Position numbers and translations under genes: made by a program. DNA of 64,000 nt, taken from positions 186,001 to 250,000 of the forward strand of contig SWDM01000016.1 in the NCBI GenBank assembly GCA_005116835.1, in the 5' to 3' direction. Below the pieces are notes generated by a model. It was not told where the DNA came from, did not search any database, and was given only the letters and a program-made list of their open reading frames with translations. Each line of letters opens with the position of its first letter. Position 1 is the stretch's first letter. This DNA is from Nitrospira sp. Its GTDB lineage: Bacteria; Nitrospirota; Nitrospiria; Nitrospirales; Nitrospiraceae. Positions 50,401-58,213 of the stretch are shown piece by piece.

Positions 50401-52071
50401 TCCGAATAACCGGCCATTGATGAGTCCTCCACCGACAAAATTCCCACCGGCAGTGATGGTCAAGTCCCCGACCCCGTCGAGTCGAATTCCCCCGAACCTG
50501 TCTATGGCTACTCCCGATGCAAGTCTGTGATCCTTGACGAACACGCTGGGGCTTATGACATCCTGCCCCGCCGTCAGCGTGATATTGCCACCGGCTTCTG
50601 AGGTGCGGATCGTCGAGAGGGCACCCTGCGCGACCAGGTTCCCACCGACATTCGTCGATTGCATGAGGCTGATGCTGCCTCTGGTGGCGGTGAAGTCCAG
50701 GTTTCCACCGAACCCTGTCTCGATGAACGATTGGTTGAACCGTACGTGGTTATCCGCCGTGCCGACGTAATCCCAAGCCACACCGGACCCGGTGTTCCTG
50801 AGCGAAAAGTTATCAAAGAGGAGATCGCCGGTGGAGGCGGTAAATTTGATCGTGCCGCGTTGGCCGACCGGGAGCTGCCACTCACCTGCAGCTAAGTCAT
50901 AGGCTCCTGTGACTGTGAGGCCGCTCCCGGGAGCCGACTGAAATTCCACCAGACTTGCGCCGCTGTTGGCGAACGAGTGGATCTCCGCCGCATCGACGGA
51001 ACAAACACTGCCGTCCAGACAGGTCGGGTCGATGAGGAAGCGGCCGCCTGTATAGCCTTGTGACGCGCGACCATAGAATTGGCCGCGGAGACTGACGCTC
51101 GCTGCGCTGATCTCCGCAAAACCTGCGTGCCCTCCATTCTTACCGCCCGAAACATCGACGACGGCACCCTTCTGAAAGGTGGCTGTGCCATTAATTAAAT
51201 TGGCAATCGCGCGGATTGTCCCCCCGGCCGAGACTCCCTCGTCGCTGCCTCTGGCGATGGTGCGGCTGCCGTCCTTGAGGGTTACCGCGTTGGTGGCCAA
51301 CAACTCAATTGTTCCGTTCCGCTCTTTCACACTGTTCGCTTGAATGAGCCCCTCTTGATTCACAACGCGGCCGGCTAAGGTGATGTTGCCGCCATCGGCA
51401 ATGAGATCCTTGAGGTTCACCGCCCGTCCGACTGGGTTGGAGAGTTCGGCGAGAAACCCTCGCCCATCCGGCCGGTTCGACAGAAAGGCTGTCGTGCCGG
51501 CGGCCAAGACGATATTGCCTCCGGGACTCCTAATCACCCCGCTGTTTTCGACGTTGGGCGCGAGCAGATAGACGCCATGGTGCGATGCATTGATGAGGCC
51601 CATGTTTTTCACCGGGCCTTCGAGACCAGTTCCCTGAAACAGATAGTGGCCGGCGAGAAAATTCGCGCTCGATATATTCAGAGACGACGCCACCAGCCCG
51701 CCCACATTGAGCTGCGAATTAGGACCGAACAGGATGCCGTTCGGGTTCAACAGGAACAGCCGGCCCGTGGCATTGAGCGTCCCGTCAAAGCTTGTGGGAT
51801 TGATATCGCCGATCCTGACGAGCATCGACGCATTGGCCCCTTGGACGACGTTGACCGTTTCATTGTGCAGGGTATTGAACCCCTGAGCATGGACGATCGA
51901 ACTAAGCGCAGAGGATGTGATGGTCAAGTTTGATGTGCCGACACCGTCGAACGATACTCCGGTGGTCGGGCTGCTCAGACCGACAGGGCTGGCCAACACG
52001 ACTGGTACGATCGCCAGCTGGAACAGATATGCGCAGAGGATGACGCTCGCAAGGATCCGTAGTTTGTTCAT
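47410..52071 (-). CDS. TpsA exoprotein (filamentous-haemagglutinin-type N-terminal domain)
   Basis: A 1553-residue secreted protein. The signal peptide spans 1-28, and the TPS secretion domain includes NPTSFDGTLNATGRLFLLNP (91-110) and NGILFGPNSQ (111-120). A long beta-helix-like region with G-N-I-T-L, G-T-I and G-D-I repeats follows. Two near-copies of QWIYVGTFGKGGTWVLVDLA / EYVFVGEVGRGGQWVLVDKT lie near 740 and 822. The end is low-complexity Ser/Gly (about 1440-1510) with a Lys-rich tail. It is expected to be exported by the TpsB protein encoded upstream, remaining attached or released. Unlike classical adhesins it is followed by exbB-exbD-tonB. Confidence 0.88.
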   Translation of the reverse strand: MNKLRILASVILCAYLFQLAIVPVVLASPVGLSSPTTGVSFDGVGTSNLTITSSALSSIVHAQGFNTLHNETVNVVQGANASMLVRIGDINPTSFDGTLNATGRLFLLNPNGILFGPNSQLNVGGLVASSLNISSANFLAGHYLFQGTGLEGPVKNMGLINASHHGVYLLAPNVENSGVIRSPGGNIVLAAGTTAFLSNRPDGRGFLAELSNPVGRAVNLKDLIADGGNITLAGRVVNQEGLIQANSVKERNGTIELLATNAVTLKDGSRTIARGSDEGVSAGGTIRAIANLINGTATFQKGAVVDVSGGKNGGHAGFAEISAASVSLRGQFYGRASQGYTGGRFLIDPTCLDGSVCSVDAAEIHSFANSGASLVEFQSAPGSGLTVTGAYDLAAGEWQLPVGQRGTIKFTASTGDLLFDNFSLRNTGSGVAWDYVGTADNHVRFNQSFIETGFGGNLDFTATRGSISLMQSTNVGGNLVAQGALSTIRTSEAGGNITLTAGQDVISPSVFVKDHRLASGVAIDRFGGIRLDGVGDLTITAGGNFVGGGLINGRLFGPGFLLTNGKAVVTAQQIGGPLRGSGASSNDQYAQLTMASGQITLHATTGNVYLGRIQDKGLTDKASDPQTNQTISVDPNNKVSVKVDQGDLFLNPTSLFAVSNKNSGVTVYPASFEAIVTKGNIFVENNLSFWGSPTGTVAFQAGKNIQGTAFGTPPLLDSQYQWIYVGTFGKGGTWVLVDLAQAAKSPVLSSFLNTADKAVGRKTPPSVPGREAAPLPPNEKNGQGASFIPQASEYVFVGEVGRGGQWVLVDKTDPLVSFNPYLAPYLTRAVPQGAPPSPVPVGDPVTFPVGPAPLAQRSITLLQADPARLNGVRPSAQNGGIPFLNLLLATFQETNAIADHAPTEVSLTAGFTGITDGHPTTKTAQQAKIDGDGNIAGLILNFGSALFKKKVTISAPGNLDTVTATLAAPGGVESLVDVGGTINLASGTGQIAFAGTGTGRVRVGGNLDLGSSDGIRFRRFPTPSTDQNQGGFLDIAVGGDIIMDRSRIATYNGASISIHGPTKSGIANTLPGTGVVGSDGTRISVMARNADGQIVPQEVKFEGKTLVLTGNEKRLDGPVTVHVALVEQNGQLVMLDNSGNVVPNGARLEVLRVDGKAVIYNGDLVLVKPVVHVQPDGTVVRDGGTVVLVQASNVSEVGATGGGIKVGSNVADLAGPKDLKGIVTGFGGAIDIKATGDIDVDKSRIATMAFPQPGTEPYQAGDINLISLRGNISAGSGGRNEVITQIIEIKQIDPVTGRPLPSQFIEVDVPGSGIFTYHAGDQPRGESLNFPRFDNDEINKVRNEIAKLGFLGQDTTALRAKERQLLAEQEPIFSQVFENFILSKQLGNVRLEARQGDIVVPVAGIRGRRIDLLAPNGTLDLQGGLIAGLTRFAAGAVTGSLSGSFSGSVTGSSSGGSVSGSSSAGGGSLGGITGTTGSVSAASSSSTVATTSSAVKASSDAQDGAADQGSDAKAKQVASKSNDKDKKGTTVAQSIKMKHGVIIQVDVKPQSGG

Positions 52072-52086
52072 GGCAGCATGTTCCAG

Positions 52087-53922
52087 TTAAAATGCCAGGC
52101 CGACGGAGAAATGCACGAACGTGTCGCCTTGTTGCGTGAGCGCTGTATCTCTGAGCGCGAAGCCTTGATCGATGATGAGCTGCCCTACATCCTTGGGAAA
52201 CTTCACTCGAATCCCGGCCCCCACCCCTTCGAGCCGGAACTTCGACGTCTGCCCTAGCTGCGCCTGCTGCACCCAGAGTTGGGCTGCATCGTAGAAGGCC
52301 GCGAACTTTACTCTGATGGTGTAATCGGCGCTGCGACGGCGCTGCCACATCCGATCGATCGGGATCTCGATGAGTTCCGGGGTCGTCAGTTCCGCTCGGC
52401 CGCGGACGGCATTGTCGCCAAGCGATTCGAACTGGCCGTAGCCGCGGACCGTATCGAAGCCTCCGGCAAAATACTGCTCTGCTGGAATCAGCGGCTGGCT
52501 CCCCCATTGACCGTCAGCGTGAAGCGCCAGCATAAAATCTCCCGGCAACGACTGAATGCGGTCGAGCCCGCCCTGTAGCACGGCAAACGTCCCAGTCGAT
52601 CCTCTGCGCTGGCCCGGCGGGGCGAACGGATTGCTTGGATCCCCGGAGAAATCCTCTTTCGATCCCCCTGGAATCATTCCCGCCACATAGCCCTTGGCCG
52701 TCGCGGTCAGTCGTGTGTAGCCCCAGGCATCGTAATAGGTTCCGGTGTAGTTCACGCTGGCCGGGGTGTATTGAATAGGCCCCAGTACTGTGGCGGTACC
52801 AAGGTTGCCGGGAAAGGTTGCCTCGGTAGCCTTCAGGTGTTTGTAATCCATTCCCAGTGACAACGAATGGGTGCCGGGAAGGTCTTTCGCGATCGGCATA
52901 AAGTACCGGAACCCCGAGACTGTGGCATTACCGGAAACCGATATATTGCCGCCGCCGACAAACGCCGACCCACCTGCCAGCACCGATTTACTGGCCGATT
53001 GCGACCCATACAGACTCAGCAAGTGGTCGGGCCAGACAATGGGGACGACGAAGCTTGCGCTGTAGCTTTGTACCTGCCCCCAGTCGGTCGGTGTCTGCAC
53101 GGTGCTGACCGTGAAGATTTCGTCTCCGCCCAACAGGTTGGTATGCTGTAGCTCCGCCACTAAGCGATTTGCAGGTGTCGAGATCGCCCCTCTATTGTCT
53201 CCCTCGATCTTTCCGTGAACCGGAAGCCGGTCTTTTACTTTCAATTCCAGACTGATCAAGCCCTTCGATTCCCCTGGCTTGAGCACCGGTACAACCTTCC
53301 GATCCGGATGGACGTTGAGGAGATTCAATTCTTTCATGAACGTCGGTTCATACAACACATTCCCTTGTGACAACGATGGCAGTTTATCTAGGATTTCGTA
53401 TTGCCTAAAATACTGATTGCCGGTCACGGCGATCGATCCGATCCGCCCCTCCACGACAAGTAGACGAACCGTCCCTCCTTCAATCGTTTGTTCAGGAATC
53501 GTGACGAGGACGGTCGGATAGCCGGCGTCACGATAGGCCTTCTCCAGCTCATTCTTGGCCTGTTCGATATCTTTCAGAATCAATCCCTTGCGTTTATACT
53601 TCGCAAGAATGGCATCAACTTTTTCGGTCGGAAGCAGGCTATTTCCCTCAACAAGATACTGATCCACCGCGAAGCCCGATGATTCTGGTTGAATTTTCGG
53701 TTCTTGCCCCTGAGCTGGTTGCGAGACTTCCGACGAACTGGACTGGGTGGCTGCTATCGATTCTCGCGACACTGCCCCACCCACGGCTTGCGCCATGCGA
53801 ATGCCGGGAGCGGACGAGGATGCCCGTTGCCTAGATTCCCCTCCAAATGACACGCTCGGAAGGGCCAGGGCCTCACCCATAACCGCCCCGCTCAACATGA
53901 CGATCACGATCCATGTGAACAA
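52087..53922 (-). CDS. TpsB outer-membrane transporter (FhaC/ShlB family)
   Basis: A 611-residue outer-membrane translocator: a signal-like N-terminus, a linker of 80 residues, then POTRA domains (VDQYLVEGNSLLPTEKVDAI, about 85-104, and VEGRIGSIAVTGNQYFRQYE, about 156-175). The 16-strand barrel includes the FhaC-type motifs VRGYGQFESLGDNAVRGRAE (about 490-509) and GAGIRVKFP (about 576). The last residues form a beta strand ending in Phe. The start is read as TTG with GGGAG 9 bases upstream; ATG at 53898 is an alternative. It is 15 bases upstream of its substrate gene. Confidence 0.88.
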   Translation of the reverse strand: MFTWIVIVMLSGAVMGEALALPSVSFGGESRQRASSSAPGIRMAQAVGGAVSRESIAATQSSSSEVSQPAQGQEPKIQPESSGFAVDQYLVEGNSLLPTEKVDAILAKYKRKGLILKDIEQAKNELEKAYRDAGYPTVLVTIPEQTIEGGTVRLLVVEGRIGSIAVTGNQYFRQYEILDKLPSLSQGNVLYEPTFMKELNLLNVHPDRKVVPVLKPGESKGLISLELKVKDRLPVHGKIEGDNRGAISTPANRLVAELQHTNLLGGDEIFTVSTVQTPTDWGQVQSYSASFVVPIVWPDHLLSLYGSQSASKSVLAGGSAFVGGGNISVSGNATVSGFRYFMPIAKDLPGTHSLSLGMDYKHLKATEATFPGNLGTATVLGPIQYTPASVNYTGTYYDAWGYTRLTATAKGYVAGMIPGGSKEDFSGDPSNPFAPPGQRRGSTGTFAVLQGGLDRIQSLPGDFMLALHADGQWGSQPLIPAEQYFAGGFDTVRGYGQFESLGDNAVRGRAELTTPELIEIPIDRMWQRRRSADYTIRVKFAAFYDAAQLWVQQAQLGQTSKFRLEGVGAGIRVKFPKDVGQLIIDQGFALRDTALTQQGDTFVHFSVGLAF

Positions 53923-53990
53923 CTACCTCATCTCCCATCGCTTGGTTGAGCGAACCTAGATACCGGCACAGGATATAGCTATCTGGGGGA

Positions 53991-54008
53991 TGTTACGGAA
54001 GTGTTATC
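53991..54008. promoter_or_regulatory. 11-bp-phased TGTTAY pair in the divergent TpsB/GspC-like region
   Basis: TGTTACG (53991-53997) and TGTTATC (54002-54008) are spaced exactly 11 bases. They lie 70-86 bases upstream of the TpsB start and about 120 bases upstream of the GspC-like start, in a divergent promoter region of 202 bases with no other gene. Confidence 0.4.
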
Positions 54009-54124
54009 AATCGATTCGTGCGCCGTTAACTTCACCGAACGTATCGAAACAGGCGCTCAGCAAGGGATAAAGTCAGGTATGATCGCTTCCTCAAACCAGC
54101 AACCCATTACGAAGGACTGCGAAA

Positions 54125-55045
54125 ATGAATCGGCATCAGTGGGTACGCCGCGCGCTGCTCGGTACGTTCGTCACGGCGTTCACATTTATTCTCGCGCACT
54201 CCATCAATGCGTTTGTCTCTCATTCGCTCACAACATCGACGGATTCAGTCCTGCCTGTGATGGCGCAGAAGAAAGCATCATCAGAAACATACGACGCGAA
54301 TGCTCTTGCGGAATCTATTCTAGCTGCACGCCTGTTCCCGCTCCCTTCCGATGCAGGCTCGCTATCGGGCGGCGGTCAAGCCACTTCTCCTCCGGCTCCG
54401 CCACTCAATGTCGCGAAAACGATTCTCTTGGCTGGCACTGCCATGAATTCGTCTACCGGCGGGTTTGCGATTATTGAAGATCTCTCATCGAAAAAACAGA
54501 CGCTCTACCGTATTCAGGAGACTGTGCCTGGTATCGGGATGATTGCCCAGATTGAAAAGGACAGGGTTCTCTTCCGTCAGGGTTCACAGGAAGAATGGCT
54601 GAACCTTGCTATTGGAAAACTCAGCGCCGGTTTCGAACGCACAATTTCCGCTTCAGCGCAACTTGCCTCTCCACGACCGGTTTCTAAGCCAATTGCTGTT
54701 CTCCCTGTTTCGCAGGTGTCATCAAGGGGCAGGAGAACTCTCGCACGGCAAATATTGATCGACACGGCAAATAACCCGGCCCAGGTGAGTCAGCATGCCC
54801 GGCTGGTTCCCTTGATTGTAAACGAGCGGCCTCAGGGCATCATGCTGGAAGCTGTCAATCACTACAGCTTGTACGGGGAGCTAGGATTTCAGTCCGGCGA
54901 TGTTCTGAAGCGGATCAATGGGGTGGAACTCCATGATCCCACCCTGTTTGCCTCGCTATTCCAACAATTGAAGAATGAGCGGACGATCAAGATCGACATC
55001 ATCCGAGACGACCAACCCAAGACCTTGGCCCTCGACGTGCAGTGA
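54125..55045 (+). CDS. GspC-like type II secretion protein with PDZ domain
   Basis: A 306-residue inner-membrane protein with a short cytoplasmic start and a membrane segment ALLGTFVTAFTFILAHSI (about 10-27). The periplasmic homology region (about 98-160) contains KTILLAGTAMNSSTGGFAII. The C-terminal PDZ domain (about 235-306) contains QSGDVLKRINGVELHD. GspC links the inner-membrane platform to the secretin and helps choose substrates. No other type II genes are near, so it is either an outlying member of a distant cluster or an independent PDZ protein. AAGGA lies 8 bases before the ATG. Confidence 0.78.
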   Translation: MNRHQWVRRALLGTFVTAFTFILAHSINAFVSHSLTTSTDSVLPVMAQKKASSETYDANALAESILAARLFPLPSDAGSLSGGGQATSPPAPPLNVAKTILLAGTAMNSSTGGFAIIEDLSSKKQTLYRIQETVPGIGMIAQIEKDRVLFRQGSQEEWLNLAIGKLSAGFERTISASAQLASPRPVSKPIAVLPVSQVSSRGRRTLARQILIDTANNPAQVSQHARLVPLIVNERPQGIMLEAVNHYSLYGELGFQSGDVLKRINGVELHDPTLFASLFQQLKNERTIKIDIIRDDQPKTLALDVQ

Positions 55046-55059
55046 GAACCCCAGCCTGA

Positions 55060-55153
55060 CTGGTTCATTTGGTCTATTTGGTTTGTTTTGTGTATTTGGT
55101 TGAACGAAACTAACCAGATAAACCAGATCAACCAAATAAACAAAAGAAACCAG
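55060..55153. repeat. Family B hairpin, copy B9
   Basis: Units TGGTTCATT, TGGTCTATT, TGGTTTGTT, TTGTGTATT, core TGGTTGAACGAA, then complementary units ending AAAGAAACCAG. It starts 15 bases after the stop codon of the GspC-like gene. Confidence 0.88.
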
Positions 55154-55160
55154 TTTGAGT

Positions 55161-55200
55161 GTTAACCGAAAGTTAATACGTGCGTAATGAACTTGTCATG
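55161..55200 (+). promoter_or_regulatory. Four heptamers phased at 11 bp upstream of the porin-like gene
   Basis: GTTAACC (55161), GTTAATA (55172), CGTAATG (55183) and TGTCATG (55194) each begin 11 bases apart, 57-96 bases before the TTG start at 55257. The last unit resembles a PhoB half-site (TGTCAT) and the first two resemble the elements before the EPS operons. Confidence 0.5.
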
Positions 55201-55256
55201 AGAGGTGGGCAAGGTGCTGAACTGTTCATCCACCATTCGCATGGGGGTAGAAGAAA

Positions 55257-56042
55257 TTGCGCTTTCGGCATGTGATCGTTCTCCTGGTTTTCAGTAGCTG
55301 CATCTCTCTGCTAATGGCGATGTCGCCTCAACGGAGCGAAGCCGAATGGTACGTTGGAGCCTATGGGGGTTACAGCATGCCGGGGAAGTTGAGCGACGTA
55401 CAGATGCCCCTCCTTGGTGAGCGGCAGGCTCAAGCGCAGTTTCCTCAGTTCAGTCCACTTCCTCCTAATTTAGACAAACTCACCAGTTCGTTGAGCGGGT
55501 CGGACATTTCGCTGAAAAGCTCGGCGATGTTCGGAGGGAAGGCTGGGTATTTTTTCAAGGACGAAGGGTTTAATTGGCTGGGTGTAGAACTTGAAGCCTT
55601 TACCAGTCAGCCGACTATCAAGCAGCAAACTGTGGCAACCACCCTCGATGCCACCTATATCCCAGGCAGTCCAAGCGCAGGAAACCAAGCCACCTCCATC
55701 AGCCAACCCAGTACACTCCAGTTGGAGGAGTCGAGCATGCGGCTGATCACCGTCCTCTTCAATGTGGTGGCTCGTTATCCAGGGACCACCTTCCAACCCT
55801 ATGTCGGTATCGGCGGCGGCGCCTTCCATTTCAGCAGCTCGGGTCAAATTGACGGACGTCAAGTGGTGCCAGGACTCAACGCACAGTTAGGATTGAAGGT
55901 GCTGGCAACTGAGGAATGGGCGCTCTTTGTGGAAGGGAAGTACAATTACGCCACGATCACAAACCTCGATCCTGCCGGCTTTGGGCTCAGCGGCACATAC
56001 AGCGCCTTCAATGCCGTGGCCGGCATCGCGTACCATTTCTAG
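55257..56042 (+). CDS. Porin-like outer-membrane beta-barrel protein (OmpA/OmpW-type fold)
   Basis: A 261-residue outer-membrane protein. It has a signal peptide (HVIVLLVFSSCISLLMAMS, cleavage near SEA at about 29), then WYVGAYGGYSMPG and eight-strand-barrel features: FGGKAGYFFKDEGFNWLGVE (about 97-116), TFQPYVGIGGGAFHFSS (about 179) and a C-terminal strand ending GIAYHF with terminal Phe. The start is TTG, since the signal peptide requires it and no ATG fits; GGGGG precedes it. Confidence 0.82.
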   Translation: MRFRHVIVLLVFSSCISLLMAMSPQRSEAEWYVGAYGGYSMPGKLSDVQMPLLGERQAQAQFPQFSPLPPNLDKLTSSLSGSDISLKSSAMFGGKAGYFFKDEGFNWLGVELEAFTSQPTIKQQTVATTLDATYIPGSPSAGNQATSISQPSTLQLEESSMRLITVLFNVVARYPGTTFQPYVGIGGGAFHFSSSGQIDGRQVVPGLNAQLGLKVLATEEWALFVEGKYNYATITNLDPAGFGLSGTYSAFNAVAGIAYHF

Positions 56043-56054
56043 CGAACAAAGATC

Positions 56055-56144
56055 GTTATTTGGTTTGTTTGGTTTGTCTCGTTTATTTGGTTGAACCAAA
56101 CTAACCAGATAAACCAAACAAACAAAATGAACCAAATAAACCAG
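56055..56144. repeat. Family B hairpin, copy B10
   Basis: Units TGGTTTGTT, TGGTTTGTC, TCGTTTATT, core TGGTTGAACCAA, then complementary units AACCAGATAAACCAAAC and AATGAACC, ending AATAAACCAG. It starts about 12 bases after the stop codon of the porin-like gene. Confidence 0.88.
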
Positions 56145-56205
56145 TTCTGGATTGCTTCCTTCCTCTTCCATCTGCCAGAGTTATTACTCCTGTAAGGAGA
56201 CCACG

Positions 56206-57699
56206 ATGACTCGTGCCGACAAGTCTTCCTTGAAACTGCCGGATTCCGTTACTGACAACCCGACTGTTACATCAACAGTTGAGCGTGAAATGAAACTGGC
56301 GGTTGATGACCATTTTCGTCTGCCCAAACTCCCCGGTACCCCGATTCCACGACGCCTGCTGACCTCGACGTACTACGACACCGCCCAGTTGGACCTGGCC
56401 CATGCTGGGATCACGCTCCGGCATCGTGTCGAGCGGGGACAACAGGCCTGGCAACTGAAACTTCCTTTGATGAAAGACCGGTTAGAAGTTGAACTGGTCA
56501 ACCGCGAGACTATTCCTCCGGCCACGTTCCGTGATCTGCTCTTTCTCCACGTCAGACAGAAGGCACTCTTGCCTGTGGCGACCTTGCGAGTCTGGCGGGC
56601 CGGCATTCGTGTCCACATAGACCGTGCCCCTGTCACAGCGGTCACGATTGACCAAGTATCCGTCATCAAGGACGGAGCCATGATCCAATCCTTTCGAGAA
56701 CTCGAAATCGAACAGGTCAATGGGAAGGATGACAGCTTGCCCGACCTCGAACGGCAGCTTCGTCGAGCGGGAGCCGAAGATCATGACGGACGACCCAAGC
56801 TCTTTCGCGCGCTGTCTTTGGCGGGTCCAGATCCTGATCCAGCGCCGGCATCGGATGCGCCGGCCGTGGACTATGTGCGGTGGGCTCTCGGACGCCATGG
56901 CAGATGGCTGCTGGCGCACGACCCAGGCGCCAGGCTCGGGAAGGAACCGGAAAGTCTGCATCAAATGCGGGTGGCCACGAGACAGTTGCGCGCCATTCTG
57001 CGGGCCGCCAAGCCGCTGCTGATTCCTGAATGGGCAGACTCGCTCCGGGATGAATTGCGCTGGCTCGGACAACTCCTGGGACAGGCCCGTGACCTCGATG
57101 TACAACTCGCCTACTTTTGCAAAGAATCTGCTGCGATGGATGCGCAAGACCGCAAGCCGCTCACCGCGTTCATCGCCCATCTGGAAGCCCAGAGGAGCAG
57201 CGCCCAGGAAGGCCTCTTGAAAGAGCTGAGAAGCGGACGATACCTCGACCTGATCAGGCGGCTCCAGGAAGCGCCGCGCGACCCGATCACTGAATCGACC
57301 ATGACGTTGCGTGATCTCGCCAAGAAGGAATTCACCAAGCTGCGCCAGGCCATTCACCAGCCTGGCCACACGCTTAAGAATGCCGCAATTCACGAGATTA
57401 GGATTAAAACCAAACGAGCCCGCTATGCCGCCGAACTCTCGGAGCCGGCGGTCGGCAAGCCAGCCATCCGCTTTATCAATAAGGCCCGTGTTATACAAGA
57501 CGTCTTAGGCATCCACCAAGACGCTATCCAAGCCGAAGTGTATATCCGGGCATTCCTCAAGCACTCGACCAGTGCGCGGGCCGCTTTTGTTGCCGGACGC
57601 ATGGTCGAACGCCAGCGTCGGCGTCGGAAGAAGGCCAAGGAAAAGATGAAGCGGCTCCTGAGCAGTCTCCTGAAACGTGGCGAAAAGGCATGGGGATAA
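56206..57699 (+). CDS. CYTH-CHAD domain protein
   Basis: A 497-residue cytoplasmic protein. The N-terminal CYTH domain carries the ExExK signature EREMK (26-30) and LTSTYYDTAQLDLAHAGITL (about 50-69), which belong to triphosphate-processing enzymes. The C-terminal CHAD domain (about 215-497) contains ESLHQMRVATRQLRAILRAA (about 248-267) and basic helices HEIRIKTKRARYAAEL, which bind polyphosphate in known members. AAGGAG lies 6 bases before the ATG; the open frame 18 codons upstream is ignored. A role in polyphosphate handling is inferred from the family. Confidence 0.87.
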   Translation: MTRADKSSLKLPDSVTDNPTVTSTVEREMKLAVDDHFRLPKLPGTPIPRRLLTSTYYDTAQLDLAHAGITLRHRVERGQQAWQLKLPLMKDRLEVELVNRETIPPATFRDLLFLHVRQKALLPVATLRVWRAGIRVHIDRAPVTAVTIDQVSVIKDGAMIQSFRELEIEQVNGKDDSLPDLERQLRRAGAEDHDGRPKLFRALSLAGPDPDPAPASDAPAVDYVRWALGRHGRWLLAHDPGARLGKEPESLHQMRVATRQLRAILRAAKPLLIPEWADSLRDELRWLGQLLGQARDLDVQLAYFCKESAAMDAQDRKPLTAFIAHLEAQRSSAQEGLLKELRSGRYLDLIRRLQEAPRDPITESTMTLRDLAKKEFTKLRQAIHQPGHTLKNAAIHEIRIKTKRARYAAELSEPAVGKPAIRFINKARVIQDVLGIHQDAIQAEVYIRAFLKHSTSARAAFVAGRMVERQRRRRKKAKEKMKRLLSSLLKRGEKAWG

Positions 57700-58213
57700 A
57701 CAAAGCGAACGCATAGGAAATGACGGAGCACCCTCCATGAGAGTCATTCCCTGTTACTTCCCTGTTCTTACGAACACGTTGACTTCATGGTGTCTGTCGA
57801 AATCCGCGCGGGATCGGTCGTTCCCTGGAATGAGCCTGCGAATGAACGCGCGGCACATGCGATTTTCCCTGTATATTTCCCTGATACAGGGAACTTTCTG
57901 CGGAGAGGATTTAGCTGCAGACTGGCTCCACCGCCAATCAGTCTGGACAAGAGAGAAACATTCTCTGTTTCTCGAAGATTGTCACGATGTTCCGCCAGGA
58001 TAGCACGCGCGTGTTCCCCATGTCCGTCCCCATCTGAGGCAACTTCTCGGGTATTGGGCGTGGCGGATTGAACTATCAGTCCCCACCCCGCTGGTTCCTA
58101 CTTCCGACTCGCAGTGTCACATTACGCAGCGACCCCGATCAAGAACTCTTGGTTTGTCTTTATCGACAGGGGCGTATGATGGCGCGAGAAACCAGGAAAT
58201 GACTCTCGACCCC
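57700..58213. other. Intergenic region without a convincing gene, with one perfect hairpin
   Basis: A frame of about 108 codons (57677-58003) has no domain features and overlaps repeats. TTCCCTGTAT (57865-57874) and ATACAGGGAA (57884-57893) form a perfect 10-bp inverted repeat around ATTTCCCTG. A second TTCCCTGTT stands near 57762. Such TTCCCTG-rich stretches may be a remnant of a mobile element, but no transposase is visible. Confidence 0.5.

Noticed and set aside
57677-58003. Plus-strand reading frame of 108 codons after the CYTH-CHAD gene
   Set aside because: It starts inside the CYTH-CHAD gene in another frame, crosses TTCCCTG repeats and has no domain features.
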